DNA of 64,000 bases from Clostridiales bacterium (GCA_019422525.1 JAHZDE010000001.1:310001-374000), one strand, 5' to 3'; shown: positions 52,869 to 62,266, numbered from the stretch's first letter. Numbers and translations are program-made. The notes: a model not told the origin generated them from the sequence alone.

Positions 52869-54083
52869 ATGTTACCAAAACAAGAAGTAGTGGCCATGCT
52901 GTTGGCAGGCGGACAAGGCAGCCGTCTCGGCGTCCTCACCCGTAATCTGGCAAAACCGGCTGTGCCCTATGGCGGAAAGTATCGGATTATCGACTTCCCG
53001 CTGTCCAACTGCGTGAATTCCGGCATCGAGACCGTTGGCGTTCTGACTCAGTACCAGCCGCTGGAACTGAATGAGTATATCGGCAACGGCCAGCCTTGGG
53101 ATTTGGACAGCATGTATGGCGGTGTCCATGTGCTGCCGCCTTACCAGAGAGCCAAACAGTCTGACTGGTATAAAGGCACTGCAAACTCCATTTATCAGAA
53201 TATACGTTTTATTGACCGTTATAATCCTGAGTATGTTGTAGTCCTCTCCGGCGACCATATCTATAAAATGGACTATGCGAAGATGATTTCGTATCATAAG
53301 GAGAAAAAAGCGGACTGCACCATCGCCGTTATCGAGGTTCCCATGTCCGAAGCTTCCCGTTTCGGCATTATGAATACCTATGAGGACGGTACCATTTATG
53401 AGTTCGATGAAAAGCCGAAGGTTCCCAAGAGCAACAAGGCTTCCATGGGTATTTACGTATTTACCTGGAGCAAGCTGCGCAAATATCTGGAAGCAGACGA
53501 GGCTGATCCTAACTCTTCCAATGACTTCGGTAAAAATGTCCTTCCTGCTATGCTGAATGCCGGCGAAAAAATGATGGCATATCAGTTCTCCGGCTATTGG
53601 AAAGATGTGGGAACCATTGATAGCTTGTGGGAATCCAACATGGATTTGCTGGACCCCAACGTGCCGCTGGACTTGAGCGACGAGAGCTGGAAGATTTATT
53701 CCCGCAACCCGGCCCTGCCGCCTCACTATATTGCCAGCACCGCAAAAGTGCAGAATTCTCTGATTTCTGAGGGCTGCAATGTTTATGGTGAAGTGGACTT
53801 CTCCGTGCTGTTTGCAGGAGTGTATATCGCTCCCGGCGCTGTGGTGAAGGATTCCATTATCATGCCTGGCGCACGCATTGAAGAGGGCGCTGTGGTACAG
53901 TATGCTATTGTGGCTGAAAACTGTGTGGTGAGCGCTGACTGCAAAATTGGCGCCCGTCCTGAAGAAATTGAAAATAAAGACGAATGGGGCATTGCCGTTT
54001 TGGGCGCCGGCTGTGTATTGGAGCCCGGCACCGTCGTGCCCCCCAAGGCTATGATCGACGCTGAGGAGGTGGCGAAGAAATGA
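52869..54083 (+). CDS. glgC: Glucose-1-phosphate adenylyltransferase, catalytic subunit
   Basis: 404 residues. Makes ADP-glucose for glycogen. Nucleotidyltransferase motif [56 protein letters not shown] (metal Asp); [20 protein letters not shown] (Glc1P site); [15 protein letters not shown]. The C-terminal left-handed beta helix has repeats such as [13 protein letters not shown] and [29 protein letters not shown] precedes the ATG. It overlaps glgD by four bases. Confidence 0.97.
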   Translation: MLPKQEVVAMLLAGGQGSRLGVLTRNLAKPAVPYGGKYRIIDFPLSNCVNSGIETVGVLTQYQPLELNEYIGNGQPWDLDSMYGGVHVLPPYQRAKQSDWYKGTANSIYQNIRFIDRYNPEYVVVLSGDHIYKMDYAKMISYHKEKKADCTIAVIEVPMSEASRFGIMNTYEDGTIYEFDEKPKVPKSNKASMGIYVFTWSKLRKYLEADEADPNSSNDFGKNVLPAMLNAGEKMMAYQFSGYWKDVGTIDSLWESNMDLLDPNVPLDLSDESWKIYSRNPALPPHYIASTAKVQNSLISEGCNVYGEVDFSVLFAGVYIAPGAVVKDSIIMPGARIEEGAVVQYAIVAENCVVSADCKIGARPEEIENKDEWGIAVLGAGCVLEPGTVVPPKAMIDAEEVAKK

Positions 54084-55198
54084 TGATCGGCAATAATGTT
54101 CTTGGAATTCTGTTCGCCAATGTTCACGATGAACGGGTACGCGAATTGACGGAGCACCGCACACTGGCATCTGTTCCGGTGGGCGGAAGATACCGTCTGA
54201 TTGACTTCCCCCTGTCCAATATGGTAAACGCAGGCATCAACAAAGTAGGCGTTATTACCGGAAATAACTATCAGTCCCTGATGGATCATCTGGGTTCCGG
54301 TAAATCTTGGGACTTGTCCCGTAAGCGCGAGGGTCTGTACATTTTGCCTCCCTTTGGTACCGACGGCAGCCAGTTGCCCAACCGTATTGGTTCTCTGGCT
54401 TCCATCAGCCGCTTCCTGCGCAATTCCAAAGAGGAATATGTGCTGATTAGCGACTGCGATTTCCTGTGCAATATCAACTATGCAGATGTCATTGCTGCTC
54501 ATTTGGAGAAAAAAGCGGACATCACCATGATTTATAAGTATGGCAAGGTTCCTTCCTACAGTACTAACGCCAATGTCATCACCACCTCCCCTGACGGACG
54601 CGTGGTAGAGATGCTGATTGGCCCCAGCGTGGAAGGCGAATGCAACTATGGCATGAATATGTATGTCATGCGCCGCGAGCTGCTGATGAAGCTGGTGAGC
54701 GAGTGTGTCAGCCGTAACCGCTATGACTTTGGCCGCGAGATTATCCAGCAGAACCTGAACAACCTGCGGATTTTCGGCTATGAGTTTACCGGTTATTCCA
54801 CCATCGTTGGCTCCATTAACTCTTATTTTGAGGCCAATATGGCTTTGATGCTGCCGAAGGTTCGGGAGCAGCTGTTCGATGTCAATCGTCCCATTTATAC
54901 CAAAGTGCGTGACGATATGCCTGCCCGTTATGGCTTGGGCTCTCAGGTTTCCAACTCCCTGATTGCTGACGGCTGTGTCATTGAAGGCGAAGTGGAAAAT
55001 TGTGTGATTTTCCGTGGCGTACATGTAGGCAAGGGTGCAAAACTGAAGAACTGCGTGATTATGCAGGATTCCGTTATTGGCGCCGGCAGCAACCTGAATT
55101 ATGTGATTACGGATAAAGACGTCGTCATTCAGGAAGATCGTACCCTGATGGGCTTCCAGTCTTATCCTGTATTTATCAGCAAGGGAAGCCTGGTATAA
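54080..55198 (+). CDS. glgD: GlgD, regulatory ADP-glucose pyrophosphorylase subunit
   Basis: 372 residues, paralogous to GlgC. It keeps [32 protein letters not shown] and the C-terminal beta helix ([44 protein letters not shown]), but the nucleotide loop GGxGSRL is replaced by [16 protein letters not shown]. Loss of this loop marks the GlgD group, which acts as a partner of GlgC in Firmicutes rather than a full enzyme. The start is the ATGATG overlapping the glgC stop. Confidence 0.95.
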   Translation: MMIGNNVLGILFANVHDERVRELTEHRTLASVPVGGRYRLIDFPLSNMVNAGINKVGVITGNNYQSLMDHLGSGKSWDLSRKREGLYILPPFGTDGSQLPNRIGSLASISRFLRNSKEEYVLISDCDFLCNINYADVIAAHLEKKADITMIYKYGKVPSYSTNANVITTSPDGRVVEMLIGPSVEGECNYGMNMYVMRRELLMKLVSECVSRNRYDFGREIIQQNLNNLRIFGYEFTGYSTIVGSINSYFEANMALMLPKVREQLFDVNRPIYTKVRDDMPARYGLGSQVSNSLIADGCVIEGEVENCVIFRGVHVGKGAKLKNCVIMQDSVIGAGSNLNYVITDKDVVIQEDRTLMGFQSYPVFISKGSLV

Positions 55199-55342
55199 GG
55201 CCCCTGTGTTGTTGCAAAAATTTCGGCACAGGGGGAGCCTCGACGATGAGTCCGGGCTCCCCCAAGTGCTTTCAAAATGGGGCGGATGCCCCCGGTCTGC
55301 CGGAAGGCGGGCGATTTAATGACTTTGAAAGGTGTGAGAGCC
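55199..55342 (+). other. Structured glgD-glgA intercistronic region
   Basis: 144 bases, G+C rich, with overlapping hairpins: CCCCTGTG (55201-55208) / CACAGGGG (55227-55234), and GGGGGAGCC (55231-55239) / GGCTCCCCC (55255-55263), which share 55231-55234 and so exclude each other. Two short stems follow, GGGGC-GGAT-GCCCC (55279-55292) and CCGG-TCTG-CCGG. There is no T run, so it is not a simple terminator. Confidence 0.7.
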
Positions 55343-56767
55343 ATGAAGGTTTTGTTTTGTACCAGTGAAGCCCTTCCTTTTGCTGCTTCCGGCGGATTGG
55401 GTGATGTGGCGGGTTCCCTGCCGCAGGCATTGCGGGCCCGTTTGATTGGCTGCCGTATTGTGATGCCTCTGTATGAGGATATTCCTCAGGAACTGCGCGA
55501 GAGTATGCATTTCGTTACCAGCTTGTCGGTTCCCGTGGCATGGCGCAGACAGTATTGCGGCGTGTTCGAGGCTAAGGTGGGCGGCGTGATTTACTATCTG
55601 ATTGATAATCAGTATTATTTCAAGCGTCCCGGGCTGTATGGACATTATGATGATGCAGAGCGTTTTGCTTTTCTGTCCCGTGCAGCTCTGGAAATGTTGC
55701 CTTACCTGGACTTCAAGCCGGATTTGATTCATGCCAATGACTGGCAGACTGCCTTAGTTCCGGTGTATTACCGCCTGTTCTATGCTAACAATGATTGGTA
55801 TAAAGGAATCAAAACCCTGATTACCATTCACAATATCCAGTATCAGGGAAAATATGGCATGGAGCTTCTCAATGATGTGTTGGGAATTCCTGCTTCCGAA
55901 GCCCATTTGATGGAATACGACAATTGTGTGAATATTATGAAGGGCGCTATTGAGTGTGCCGACTGGGTGTCTACTGTAAGCCCCACCTATGCGCAGGAAA
56001 TTTTGAACCCCTGGTATTCTCATCGGTTGGATGGAATTCTGAATGAGCGTTCCTGGAAGCTTTCCGGTATCCTCAACGGTATTGATGTGGTTAATTATAA
56101 CCCGGAGACGGATAAAAACGTTTATGCCAATTACAGTGTCAATGATATGTCCGGTAAAGCGGTAAACAAGCAGAAATTGCAGGAGCGTCTCAGCTTGGTA
56201 CAGGACCCCAACGTCCCCATGATTGGTATGGTGACCCGTCTGGTTTCCCACAAGGGCTTGGATTTGGTAAAAGAAGTTGCCGACAAGCTGATGAACGAAA
56301 CCAACGTACAGTTTGTGGTGTTAGGCTCCGGTGACTGGGAGTATGAGAGCTTCTTCCGTGAGATGCAGAATAAGTATCCCGGCCGCTTCTGTGCTTGCAT
56401 TGGATTTATCCCCGAGCTTTCCAGAAAGATTTATGCCGGTGCTGATATTTTCCTCATGCCCAGCAAGAGCGAACCCTGCGGCCTGTCCCAAATGATTGCT
56501 CTGCGGTATGGCACCATTCCGGTGGTTCGTGCTACCGGCGGCCTGAAGGACTCTATCCGTGACAGCGGAGACGGCGAAGGCAATGGCTTCACTTTCCAGA
56601 CCTACGACAGCGGCGATATGTATCATGCCATTGAGCGTGCTTTGGAAGGCTATGCCAATAAAGATGGATGGAAAATTTTGGTGGACCGCGCCATGCGGTG
56701 TGATAACAGCTGGGGCCGTTCTGCTAATGACTACATTGCTTTGTACCGTCATATCCTCAAATCTTAA
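55343..56767 (+). CDS. glgA: Glycogen synthase
   Basis: 474-residue GT5 ADP-glucose glucosyltransferase. N-terminal KVLFCTSEALPFAASGGLGDVAGSLPQAL (K-x-G-G-L loop variant ASGGLGDV), HANDWQTALVPVYY, TIHNIQYQGKYG, VSPTYAQEI, GILNGIDVVNYNPETD; C-terminal GMVTRLVSHKGLDLVKEVAD, FVVLGSGDWEYE, and MPSKSEPCGLSQMIALRYGTIPVVRATGGLKDSI (the E-x7-E-like acceptor motif). The start at 55343 follows AAAGGTG. A terminator follows. With glgBCD it forms a complete glycogen synthesis operon; no phosphorylase or debranching gene is visible here. Confidence 0.97.
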   Translation: MKVLFCTSEALPFAASGGLGDVAGSLPQALRARLIGCRIVMPLYEDIPQELRESMHFVTSLSVPVAWRRQYCGVFEAKVGGVIYYLIDNQYYFKRPGLYGHYDDAERFAFLSRAALEMLPYLDFKPDLIHANDWQTALVPVYYRLFYANNDWYKGIKTLITIHNIQYQGKYGMELLNDVLGIPASEAHLMEYDNCVNIMKGAIECADWVSTVSPTYAQEILNPWYSHRLDGILNERSWKLSGILNGIDVVNYNPETDKNVYANYSVNDMSGKAVNKQKLQERLSLVQDPNVPMIGMVTRLVSHKGLDLVKEVADKLMNETNVQFVVLGSGDWEYESFFREMQNKYPGRFCACIGFIPELSRKIYAGADIFLMPSKSEPCGLSQMIALRYGTIPVVRATGGLKDSIRDSGDGEGNGFTFQTYDSGDMYHAIERALEGYANKDGWKILVDRAMRCDNSWGRSANDYIALYRHILKS

Positions 56768-56802
56768 GATTTTTTCCGGTGAATCCCCCTTCACCATCTG
56801 AG

Positions 56803-56845
56803 AAATACCCGGATACAGGAATTGGACTGTATCCGGGTATTTTTT
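56803..56845 (+). terminator. Terminator of the glg operon
   Basis: Sixteen-base perfect arms AAATACCCGGATACAG / CTGTATCCGGGTATTT plus T run. Confidence 0.92.
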
Positions 56846-56863
56846 ATCAGAAGCCCTTTTTGC

Positions 56864-56892
56864 TTGCTTTTATAATACTCTGGGCGTATAAT
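56864..56892 (+). promoter_or_regulatory. Promoter of the gtrA-like gene
   Basis: TTGCTT, 17-base spacer, TATAAT. Confidence 0.65.
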
Positions 56893-56950
56893 CAGAGCAG
56901 ACCGAAACATGGCTGAGATAAAAAAGCATGTTGACAAGGAGGCTTTTGAA

Positions 56951-57388
56951 TTGGGAAAACTTTCTTCGGTGATTGACCAGAAATTACTGAAATTTATTGT
57001 AGTTGGCATTATCAACACACTGGTGGGAATGGCCATTATGTTTGGGCTTTATAATCTGGCACACTGCTCTTATTGGTTATCATCGGCAGCAAATTATGTG
57101 CTTACCAGTATTTTAAGTTACTTTTTAAACAAGTATTTTACGTTTCAGAATCGTGAGAAGTCAGCGGCACAAATTGTACGCTTTGTGGTAAATATCGCCG
57201 TATGCTATCTGGTTGCTTATGGAATTGCCAAGCCCCTTACTTTTGCAGTACTGGCAGGGCTCGGAGAGAAGATTCAGACTAATGCAGCTATGCTGGTAGG
57301 GATGTGTTTCTTTACAGGCCTCAATTATTTTGGACAGCGCTTTTTTGCCTTTAAGTCTGAGAAAAAGTCGGAGCCCAAAGCACCATAA
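56951..57388 (+). CDS. GtrA-family membrane protein
   Basis: About 145 residues with four spans: LLKFIVVGIINTLVGMAIMFGLY, SAANYVLTSILSYFLNKYFTF, IVRFVVNIAVCYLVAYGIAKP and NAAMLVGMCFFTGLNYFGQRFFAF. NKYFTF and NYFGQRFFAF are GtrA hallmarks. The family is thought to flip lipid-linked sugars for cell-surface glycosylation. The TTG at 56951 has AAGGAGG eight bases upstream, much better than the ATG at 56909, which lacks a ribosome site. Confidence 0.9.
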   Translation: MGKLSSVIDQKLLKFIVVGIINTLVGMAIMFGLYNLAHCSYWLSSAANYVLTSILSYFLNKYFTFQNREKSAAQIVRFVVNIAVCYLVAYGIAKPLTFAVLAGLGEKIQTNAAMLVGMCFFTGLNYFGQRFFAFKSEKKSEPKAP

Positions 57389-57418
57389 AAGAACTTTTTC
57401 TTTTTGTAGGCGCGCATA

Positions 57419-57447
57419 GTGACAAAGACAGTAAAGTGTTGTATAAT
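57419..57447 (+). promoter_or_regulatory. Promoter of the 57.5-kb gene
   Basis: GTGACA, 17-base spacer, TATAAT. Two short hairpins follow in the leader (GCTGC/GCAGC and CCGGCG/CGCCGG, 57463-57498). Confidence 0.65.
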
Positions 57448-57533
57448 AAAATAATACCGAAAGCTGCACTATAGCAGCCTGTAAGCCGGCGTCGCCGGGG
57501 ACCTTTGAGATTAAAGAACATGGAGTGATACAG

Positions 57534-58328
57534 TTGGATTTTAAGGCCTTTGACCTGATTGTGGAAAAATTGACACCGGCCCTGTTGGCACAGGATTTTA
57601 CACCACCAGAGGATTATGAGGTGGAAAACGGAAAGGCCGTTGTCTATACCACCGGAAATTTAAAATATGGTGTGTTCTATAGCTTTGCCACTAAACGTTT
57701 TGATTTGAAAAGTGCGGTAGTGGAAGAAGGAAAAGATCTTTCCTGGCGCAGCCTTTCTACGTGGATGTTTGACCCCGAAACTGACGCAACTGGCGAGGCA
57801 GAGTCCATTGCCAATGACTTTTTGGAGACTGTGGAAGGTCCCAAAAGAGTAGAGCTGGTTCGGCAGAACAAGAAAAAGCGCAATAAAAAAGAGGACGGTA
57901 CACTGGATGCAGACCCGCAGTTTCTGTTTAACCGGTTGATGGCGGTGTTTCCCGAGTTGCGCGGCGAAATGGCAGAGGAGCGGATTCATTATGGAAAGAT
58001 TCGCTATTTTACCTTTGCACGGGAGAAAATTGCTCCCAAAGTGGAAAATCTGGCGAAAAACTATCCTGGAAGCGACCCCTTTGAGAAGATGTGCTCGATT
58101 CTCAACGACATGTATGCCAATGCCGATATGGATGCCCGTTCTGTGATTACCATTGCCATCTTGAACGAAGTTGATGATGCGGCTTATGGCAATATTCGGG
58201 AAAAACTCAGCGACGACTTGGCCAAAGTATATCGCTTTAGCCGCGGCTTAAAGGGTAAGAAAATTAAGCCTGAAAAGAAGAAAAAAGAGAAAAAGAAAAT
58301 CGTGGCCCCCAGCCTTAACGAAAGATAA
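57534..58328 (+). CDS. Conserved hypothetical protein with basic tail
   Basis: 264 residues, no membrane segment, family not recognised. The N-terminal half (FKAFDLIVEKLTPALLAQDF, AVVYTTGNLKYGVFYSFATKRFDLKSA, SLSTWMFDPETDATGEAESIANDFLETVEG) and the C-terminal helical half (YFTFAREKIAPKVENLAKNY, DPFEKMCSILNDMYANADMDARSVITIAILNEVDDAA) are separated by a Lys/Arg-rich linker; the last 30 residues are mostly Lys and Arg. Start: TTG at 57534 with GGAG eight bases upstream; the GTG at 57525 touches that site. Well expressed by its promoter and leader; function unknown. Confidence 0.82.
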   Translation: MDFKAFDLIVEKLTPALLAQDFTPPEDYEVENGKAVVYTTGNLKYGVFYSFATKRFDLKSAVVEEGKDLSWRSLSTWMFDPETDATGEAESIANDFLETVEGPKRVELVRQNKKKRNKKEDGTLDADPQFLFNRLMAVFPELRGEMAEERIHYGKIRYFTFAREKIAPKVENLAKNYPGSDPFEKMCSILNDMYANADMDARSVITIAILNEVDDAAYGNIREKLSDDLAKVYRFSRGLKGKKIKPEKKKKEKKKIVAPSLNER

Positions 58329-58330
58329 CA

Positions 58331-58364
58331 AAAACCGGCGTCCCAAAAGGACGTCGGTTTTTTG
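58331..58364. terminator. Bidirectional terminator
   Basis: AAAACCGGCGTCC / GGACGTCGGTTTT with one G-T pair, between convergent genes. Confidence 0.88.
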
Positions 58365-58374
58365 TTGTTTTATT

Positions 58375-58914
58375 TTATAATTGTTTTTTGGACAATACAG
58401 GCTGCAAGTTCCAATATTTGCGGAACAGAAAACAAATCAAGCAGGCAATAATGCATCCCAAGCAGCTTCCCGCCAGCACATCGCTGGGATAGTGAACGAA
58501 GAGAAACAGACGGGAGAATGCAATCAATCCGGCTAAAATAAAAGCGGGAATTCCAAAGGATTTACGGCAATGGAATAAGACAGTTGCCGCAGCAAAAGAG
58601 GAGGCACTGTGGCCAGAAGGGAACGAGAATGAATCTGGAGCAGAAATCAGCAGTTCAAGTTCAGAAAACTGGGTGAACGGGCGAGGTCGTTCCACCAGGT
58701 TTTTGAGAATGATTTCTCCAGTTAGTGCTGTAACTGCCAAGGCACATAAAATGGTGATGCCCCATTTACGATAGGACGGAAAAAAGAGCATAATTCCGGC
58801 GGTCAATAGCCATATCAGCCCTTTGTCTCCTAAGAACGTAACGGCAGAAAAAAACCATTCTGAAAATTCACAACGAAGATTCTCCTGTATCCAAAGAAGA
58901 ATAGCAGTATCCAA
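58375..58914 (-). CDS. PAP2-family lipid phosphatase
   Basis: 179-residue membrane protein with about five or six spans. Phosphatase motifs: LKNLVERPRPFTQ (K-x6-R-P), PDSFSFPSGHSASSFAAA (PSGH) and FSRLFLFVHYPSDVLAG (SR-x5-H-x3-D). It probably dephosphorylates undecaprenyl pyrophosphate or phosphatidylglycerol phosphate. The TTG at 58914 is nine bases from AGGAGG; another TTG two codons earlier is too close. Confidence 0.93.
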   Translation of the reverse strand: MDTAILLWIQENLRCEFSEWFFSAVTFLGDKGLIWLLTAGIMLFFPSYRKWGITILCALAVTALTGEIILKNLVERPRPFTQFSELELLISAPDSFSFPSGHSASSFAAATVLFHCRKSFGIPAFILAGLIAFSRLFLFVHYPSDVLAGSCLGCIIACLICFLFRKYWNLQPVLSKKQL

Positions 58915-59074
58915 ATTCAAAAACCTCCTTTGCCTATTTTCATCAGTATAACAGATTTTATGTTGAGTTTTATTTCCGATTCTTTAATTTTTCCCAATTG
59001 TCACGTCATACCCCTTCTTCTCCCGGCATAAGCTGGTATTGTGATTGTAACGGGAAGGAAAGGCGTGGTGAAAA

Positions 59075-61693
59075 TTGGTACAGTGGCATTGTATCGAAAA
59101 AGAAGAAGTGATAGAGCGTTTGCATAGTAGCAGCAGTCAGGGCATTACCGAGGAACAGGCCAGAAAAAGAAGAGAAAAGTATGGAAAAAACCAGTTAGCC
59201 TCTCCAAAAAGGAAGGGGATTCTCTATCGTTTTTTGCAGCAGTTTCAGGACTTTATGGTTCTGGTATTATTGGCGGCAGCAGCGGTTTCCTTTGTGACGT
59301 CTCGCATGAAAGGGGACAGCGATTATATCGATTCGATTATTATCCTGGCTATTGTCCTGGTGAATGCGATAACCGGAATGATTCAGGAAAGCAGAGCGGA
59401 AAAGGCCATTGAAGCCTTAAAGAAGCTTTCAGCTCCGAAAGCCCGGGTAATTCGAGAGGGACGAGAGCGGGAAATTCCCAGCGAGGACTTAGTACCCGGA
59501 GATTTGGTGCTGCTGGAAACCGGGGATATGGTTCCGGCAGACATTCGATTGGTAAAAGCGGAGAGCTGTAAAGCAGAGGAATCTGCATTAACGGGGGAAT
59601 CGGTACCGGCGTTGAAAGATGATGGGATGGTTTGTGCACAGCAGGCTGCGTTAGGCGACCGAAAAAATATGCTGTTTAGCGGAACTAGCATTGCCCAGGG
59701 GCAGGCTTTAGGAATCGTGACTGCGATAGGAATGTACACCCAAATGGGCAGGGTAGCCGGTATGATTGACAGAGAAACGGCGCCGGATACCCCCTTGCAA
59801 AAAAAATTGGCCCGTACAGGAAAGGTTTTGGGAATTGCCGCCTTGCTGATTTGTGCGGTTATTTTTATTTTGGGGCTGATTCAGAAAATTGAGCCGCTGG
59901 AAATGTTTATGATTTCTGTCAGCTTAGCGGTAGCGGCTATTCCAGAAGGGCTGCCGGCTGTCGTGACCATTGTGTTGGCCATGGGGGTTCGCAGAATGGC
60001 AGGGAAAAAGGCCATTATTCGCCGTCTTCCCGCCGTGGAAACACTGGGCAGTGCCAGTGTTATTTGTTCGGATAAGACGGGTACACTGACCTGTAACCGA
60101 ATGACCGTCACTAAAGTCAGTGATGGAAAAGGATATTTGTCCCTATCCGGCCCTCAGGCACAGGAGATGCTGGGATTGGCCGCTTTGTGTACCAATTGCC
60201 GGATAGAAGGACAGAAAATTTTGGGAGAGCCCACAGAGGCGGCTTTGGTAGCGGCCTGCCGGGAATCTAAAAAAATATTGGATGCCCGTTTTCCACGTGC
60301 CGGAGAGATTCCTTTTTCTTCCGAGAGAAAACGGATGGCTACCTATCACCGCCTTGCTCCGGGAAAATATCGGATTATTGTAAAAGGCGCCCCGGATTTG
60401 CTGGTTTCCCGATGCAGCTATATCCGGGAAGCATCCGGAAATCGTCCGATGACCGTTCAGGACCGAAAGCAGATTCAGAAAATGAATGAAGAAATGGCTG
60501 GAGAAGCGCTTAGAGTATTGGGGGTGGCTTATCGGGATGCTGATGTGCTGCCAGAGAATGGGACAGAAGCGGAGAAAGGGCTGGTATTCTGCGGACTGGT
60601 GGGGATGATGGACCCGCCCAGGCCGGAAGCTGGGAAAGCAGTCGCGTTGTGCCGCCGTGCAGGAATCCGCCCAATTATGATTACCGGAGACCACAAAGGA
60701 ACGGCTCAAGCCATTGCCAAGCAACTGGGAATTTTGCGCCCTGAGGGAAGAGTCGTCACGGGGGTCGAGTTGGATGCCATGAGCAATAAGCAGTTGAGAG
60801 AGGAAGTCCCAAAATGTGATGTTTTTGCGCGGGTGTCTCCGGAGCATAAAATGAGAATTGTCCGTGCGCTTCAGGCTCGGGGAGAAGTTGTGGCTATGAC
60901 CGGGGATGGCGTCAATGATGCACCGGCTCTTCGGGCTGCTGATATTGGATGTGCCATGGGAAAAGGGGGGACGGATGTTGCCCGTGCAGCAGCGGATATG
61001 GTATTGACGGACGATAATTTTTCTACGATTGTATCGGCTGTAAGGGAAGGAAGAGGAATATATGGCAATATCCGCCGAACTATTCACTTTTTACTGTCCT
61101 GCAATATCGGGGAAATCCTTTTGGTGTTATCAGCGTTTTTGCTTCATCTACCGGTCCCTCTTCTGGCTATTCAGCTTTTGTGGGTCAATTTGGTGACGGA
61201 TTCACTTCCGGCCTTGGCGTTGGGGGTGGAGCCTGTACGGGGAGATGTAATGGAGGAAAAACCCGTTGCCAGGGAATCAGGTGTTTTTTCCGGTGGAATG
61301 GGTCTTGCCATAGCGGTGGAGGGGTGCCTGATTGGAGCACTGGCTTTGCTGGCATTTACGATTGGCAGAGTGTTTTTTGATGCCATTTCCCTAGTACCGG
61401 ATATTGGGCGCACGATGGCTTTTGCCGTATTAAGTCTTTCTCAGGTAGTCCATACATTTAATATGCGTTCGCGACGGTCGGTATTTTCTATTGGAATTTT
61501 TTCCAATCACCGGCTGAATTGGGCGGCGACCATTTGTATCGGGCTTCAAGTGGGGGTAATTGCCATTCCTTCAGCAGCCCAAATTTTTCATACAGTTCCC
61601 TTATCTGGATTGCAATGGGCCGTTGTTGCCGGACTCAGTCTGATTCCGCTAATTTGTGTGGAGTTGGAAAAACGTATTTTTTCTAAAAGGTAG
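59075..61693 (+). CDS. Cation-transporting P-type ATPase, Ca2+ type (P2A)
   Basis: 872 residues. Cation-ATPase N-terminal domain (HCIEKEEVIERLHSSSSQGITEEQARKRREKYGKNQL), actuator with ALTGESVPA, M4 AIPEGLPAVVTIVLAMGVRRMA, phosphorylation loop CSDKTGTLTCNRMTVTK, nucleotide site KGAPDLLVSRC, DPPRPEAGKAVALCRRAGI, MTGDGVNDAPALRAADIGCAMG, M6 LLWVNLVTDSLPALALGVEP. The PEGL and N-x2-T-D motifs are those of SERCA/PMR1-type Ca2+ pumps. Likely Ca2+ (or Mn2+) efflux. The start is TTG at 59075 after GGAAAGG. Confidence 0.95.
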   Translation: MVQWHCIEKEEVIERLHSSSSQGITEEQARKRREKYGKNQLASPKRKGILYRFLQQFQDFMVLVLLAAAAVSFVTSRMKGDSDYIDSIIILAIVLVNAITGMIQESRAEKAIEALKKLSAPKARVIREGREREIPSEDLVPGDLVLLETGDMVPADIRLVKAESCKAEESALTGESVPALKDDGMVCAQQAALGDRKNMLFSGTSIAQGQALGIVTAIGMYTQMGRVAGMIDRETAPDTPLQKKLARTGKVLGIAALLICAVIFILGLIQKIEPLEMFMISVSLAVAAIPEGLPAVVTIVLAMGVRRMAGKKAIIRRLPAVETLGSASVICSDKTGTLTCNRMTVTKVSDGKGYLSLSGPQAQEMLGLAALCTNCRIEGQKILGEPTEAALVAACRESKKILDARFPRAGEIPFSSERKRMATYHRLAPGKYRIIVKGAPDLLVSRCSYIREASGNRPMTVQDRKQIQKMNEEMAGEALRVLGVAYRDADVLPENGTEAEKGLVFCGLVGMMDPPRPEAGKAVALCRRAGIRPIMITGDHKGTAQAIAKQLGILRPEGRVVTGVELDAMSNKQLREEVPKCDVFARVSPEHKMRIVRALQARGEVVAMTGDGVNDAPALRAADIGCAMGKGGTDVARAAADMVLTDDNFSTIVSAVREGRGIYGNIRRTIHFLLSCNIGEILLVLSAFLLHLPVPLLAIQLLWVNLVTDSLPALALGVEPVRGDVMEEKPVARESGVFSGGMGLAIAVEGCLIGALALLAFTIGRVFFDAISLVPDIGRTMAFAVLSLSQVVHTFNMRSRRSVFSIGIFSNHRLNWAATICIGLQVGVIAIPSAAQIFHTVPLSGLQWAVVAGLSLIPLICVELEKRIFSKR

Positions 61694-61849
61694 ACAACAT
61701 AACGAGATATAAAAGAATTTAAAATTATATATAACTGTTTTTTAAATCCATAGTGTTACTTAAAAATACGTAAATGTGAATAAATTTTTCTAAAAAGTTT
61801 ATACAATAAATTCTTACTGAAATCCTTGATTATTTTTATAGAGAAGTGT

Positions 61850-62266
61850 ATGATAAATATGGAATGTGAAAAATATTCACGAAGGCAGGTGCAATTATCA
61901 TTGGGGAAAATGTTGGTCATTATAAAAACAGCTTGTTGCAGAAAATGCTACCGTGTTTACGGAAATTGCAAACAGGGCTTTGGTGTTGAAGTCAGATGGG
62001 ACTATTCAACTGGAGAGGGAGAAAAAGCCAAGTCACCGCCCCTTTTTCTAAGCTTTGAACAAGCCGAAAGAGTGGCCAAAAAGCTGGCTTTGGAAGATGT
62101 CCATCCCGTTCACCTGCTGGATGTGATACATGATTTATTCGTGAAAGAAATCTATCAGTGGCGAAGTCGGGATTATAAATGCAGTGATAGGCATTATTTT
62201 GTAATTGACAAAAAGTATAGGGACTGCTATACTAATAACACAACATCTTGTGTTATTACAGGATGA
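61850..62266 (+). CDS. DUF6514-like small protein
   Basis: About 138 residues. Core: CCRKCYRVYGNCKQGFGVEVRWDYSTGEGE, FLSFEQAERVAKKLALEDVHPVHLLDVIHDLF. The Y-G-V-E-like strand, then EQAERVAKKL and VHP-HL-DV-D-F are like the clostridial DUF6514 family as I remember it; tentative. The start is uncertain: ATG at 61850 or 61859, with GAGAAG upstream, or the GTG at 61889. The region is A+T rich. A sigma-E-like promoter lies upstream (see findings), and the rubredoxin promoter is within its 3' end. Confidence 0.62.
   Translation: MINMECEKYSRRQVQLSLGKMLVIIKTACCRKCYRVYGNCKQGFGVEVRWDYSTGEGEKAKSPPLFLSFEQAERVAKKLALEDVHPVHLLDVIHDLFVKEIYQWRSRDYKCSDRHYFVIDKKYRDCYTNNTTSCVITG
62205..62233 (+). promoter_or_regulatory. 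Rubredoxin promoter inside the preceding gene
   Basis: TTGACA, 17-base spacer, TATACT. AGTATAG / CTATACT (62214-62233) is an inverted repeat over the -10. Confidence 0.75.
62233..62258. promoter_or_regulatory. Palindrome just after the rubredoxin -10
   Basis: Arms TAATAACACAA / TTGTGTTATTA, perfect over 11 bases, spacer CATC. The position over the transcription start suits a repressor operator, or a 5' hairpin of the mRNA. Confidence 0.6.

Noticed and set aside
52872..55024. Two long minus-strand frames opposite glgC and glgD
   Set aside because: Antisense shadows of well-defined genes with high third-position bias.
55225..55260. RNase P RNA-like AGTCCGGGCTCC
   Set aside because: Only this short piece matches and the region is far too short for RNase P RNA.
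55231..55263. Hammerhead-ribozyme-like GATGAGTCC in the glgD-glgA gap
   Set aside because: The GAAA part of the core and the cleavage triplet are missing; the resemblance is superficial.
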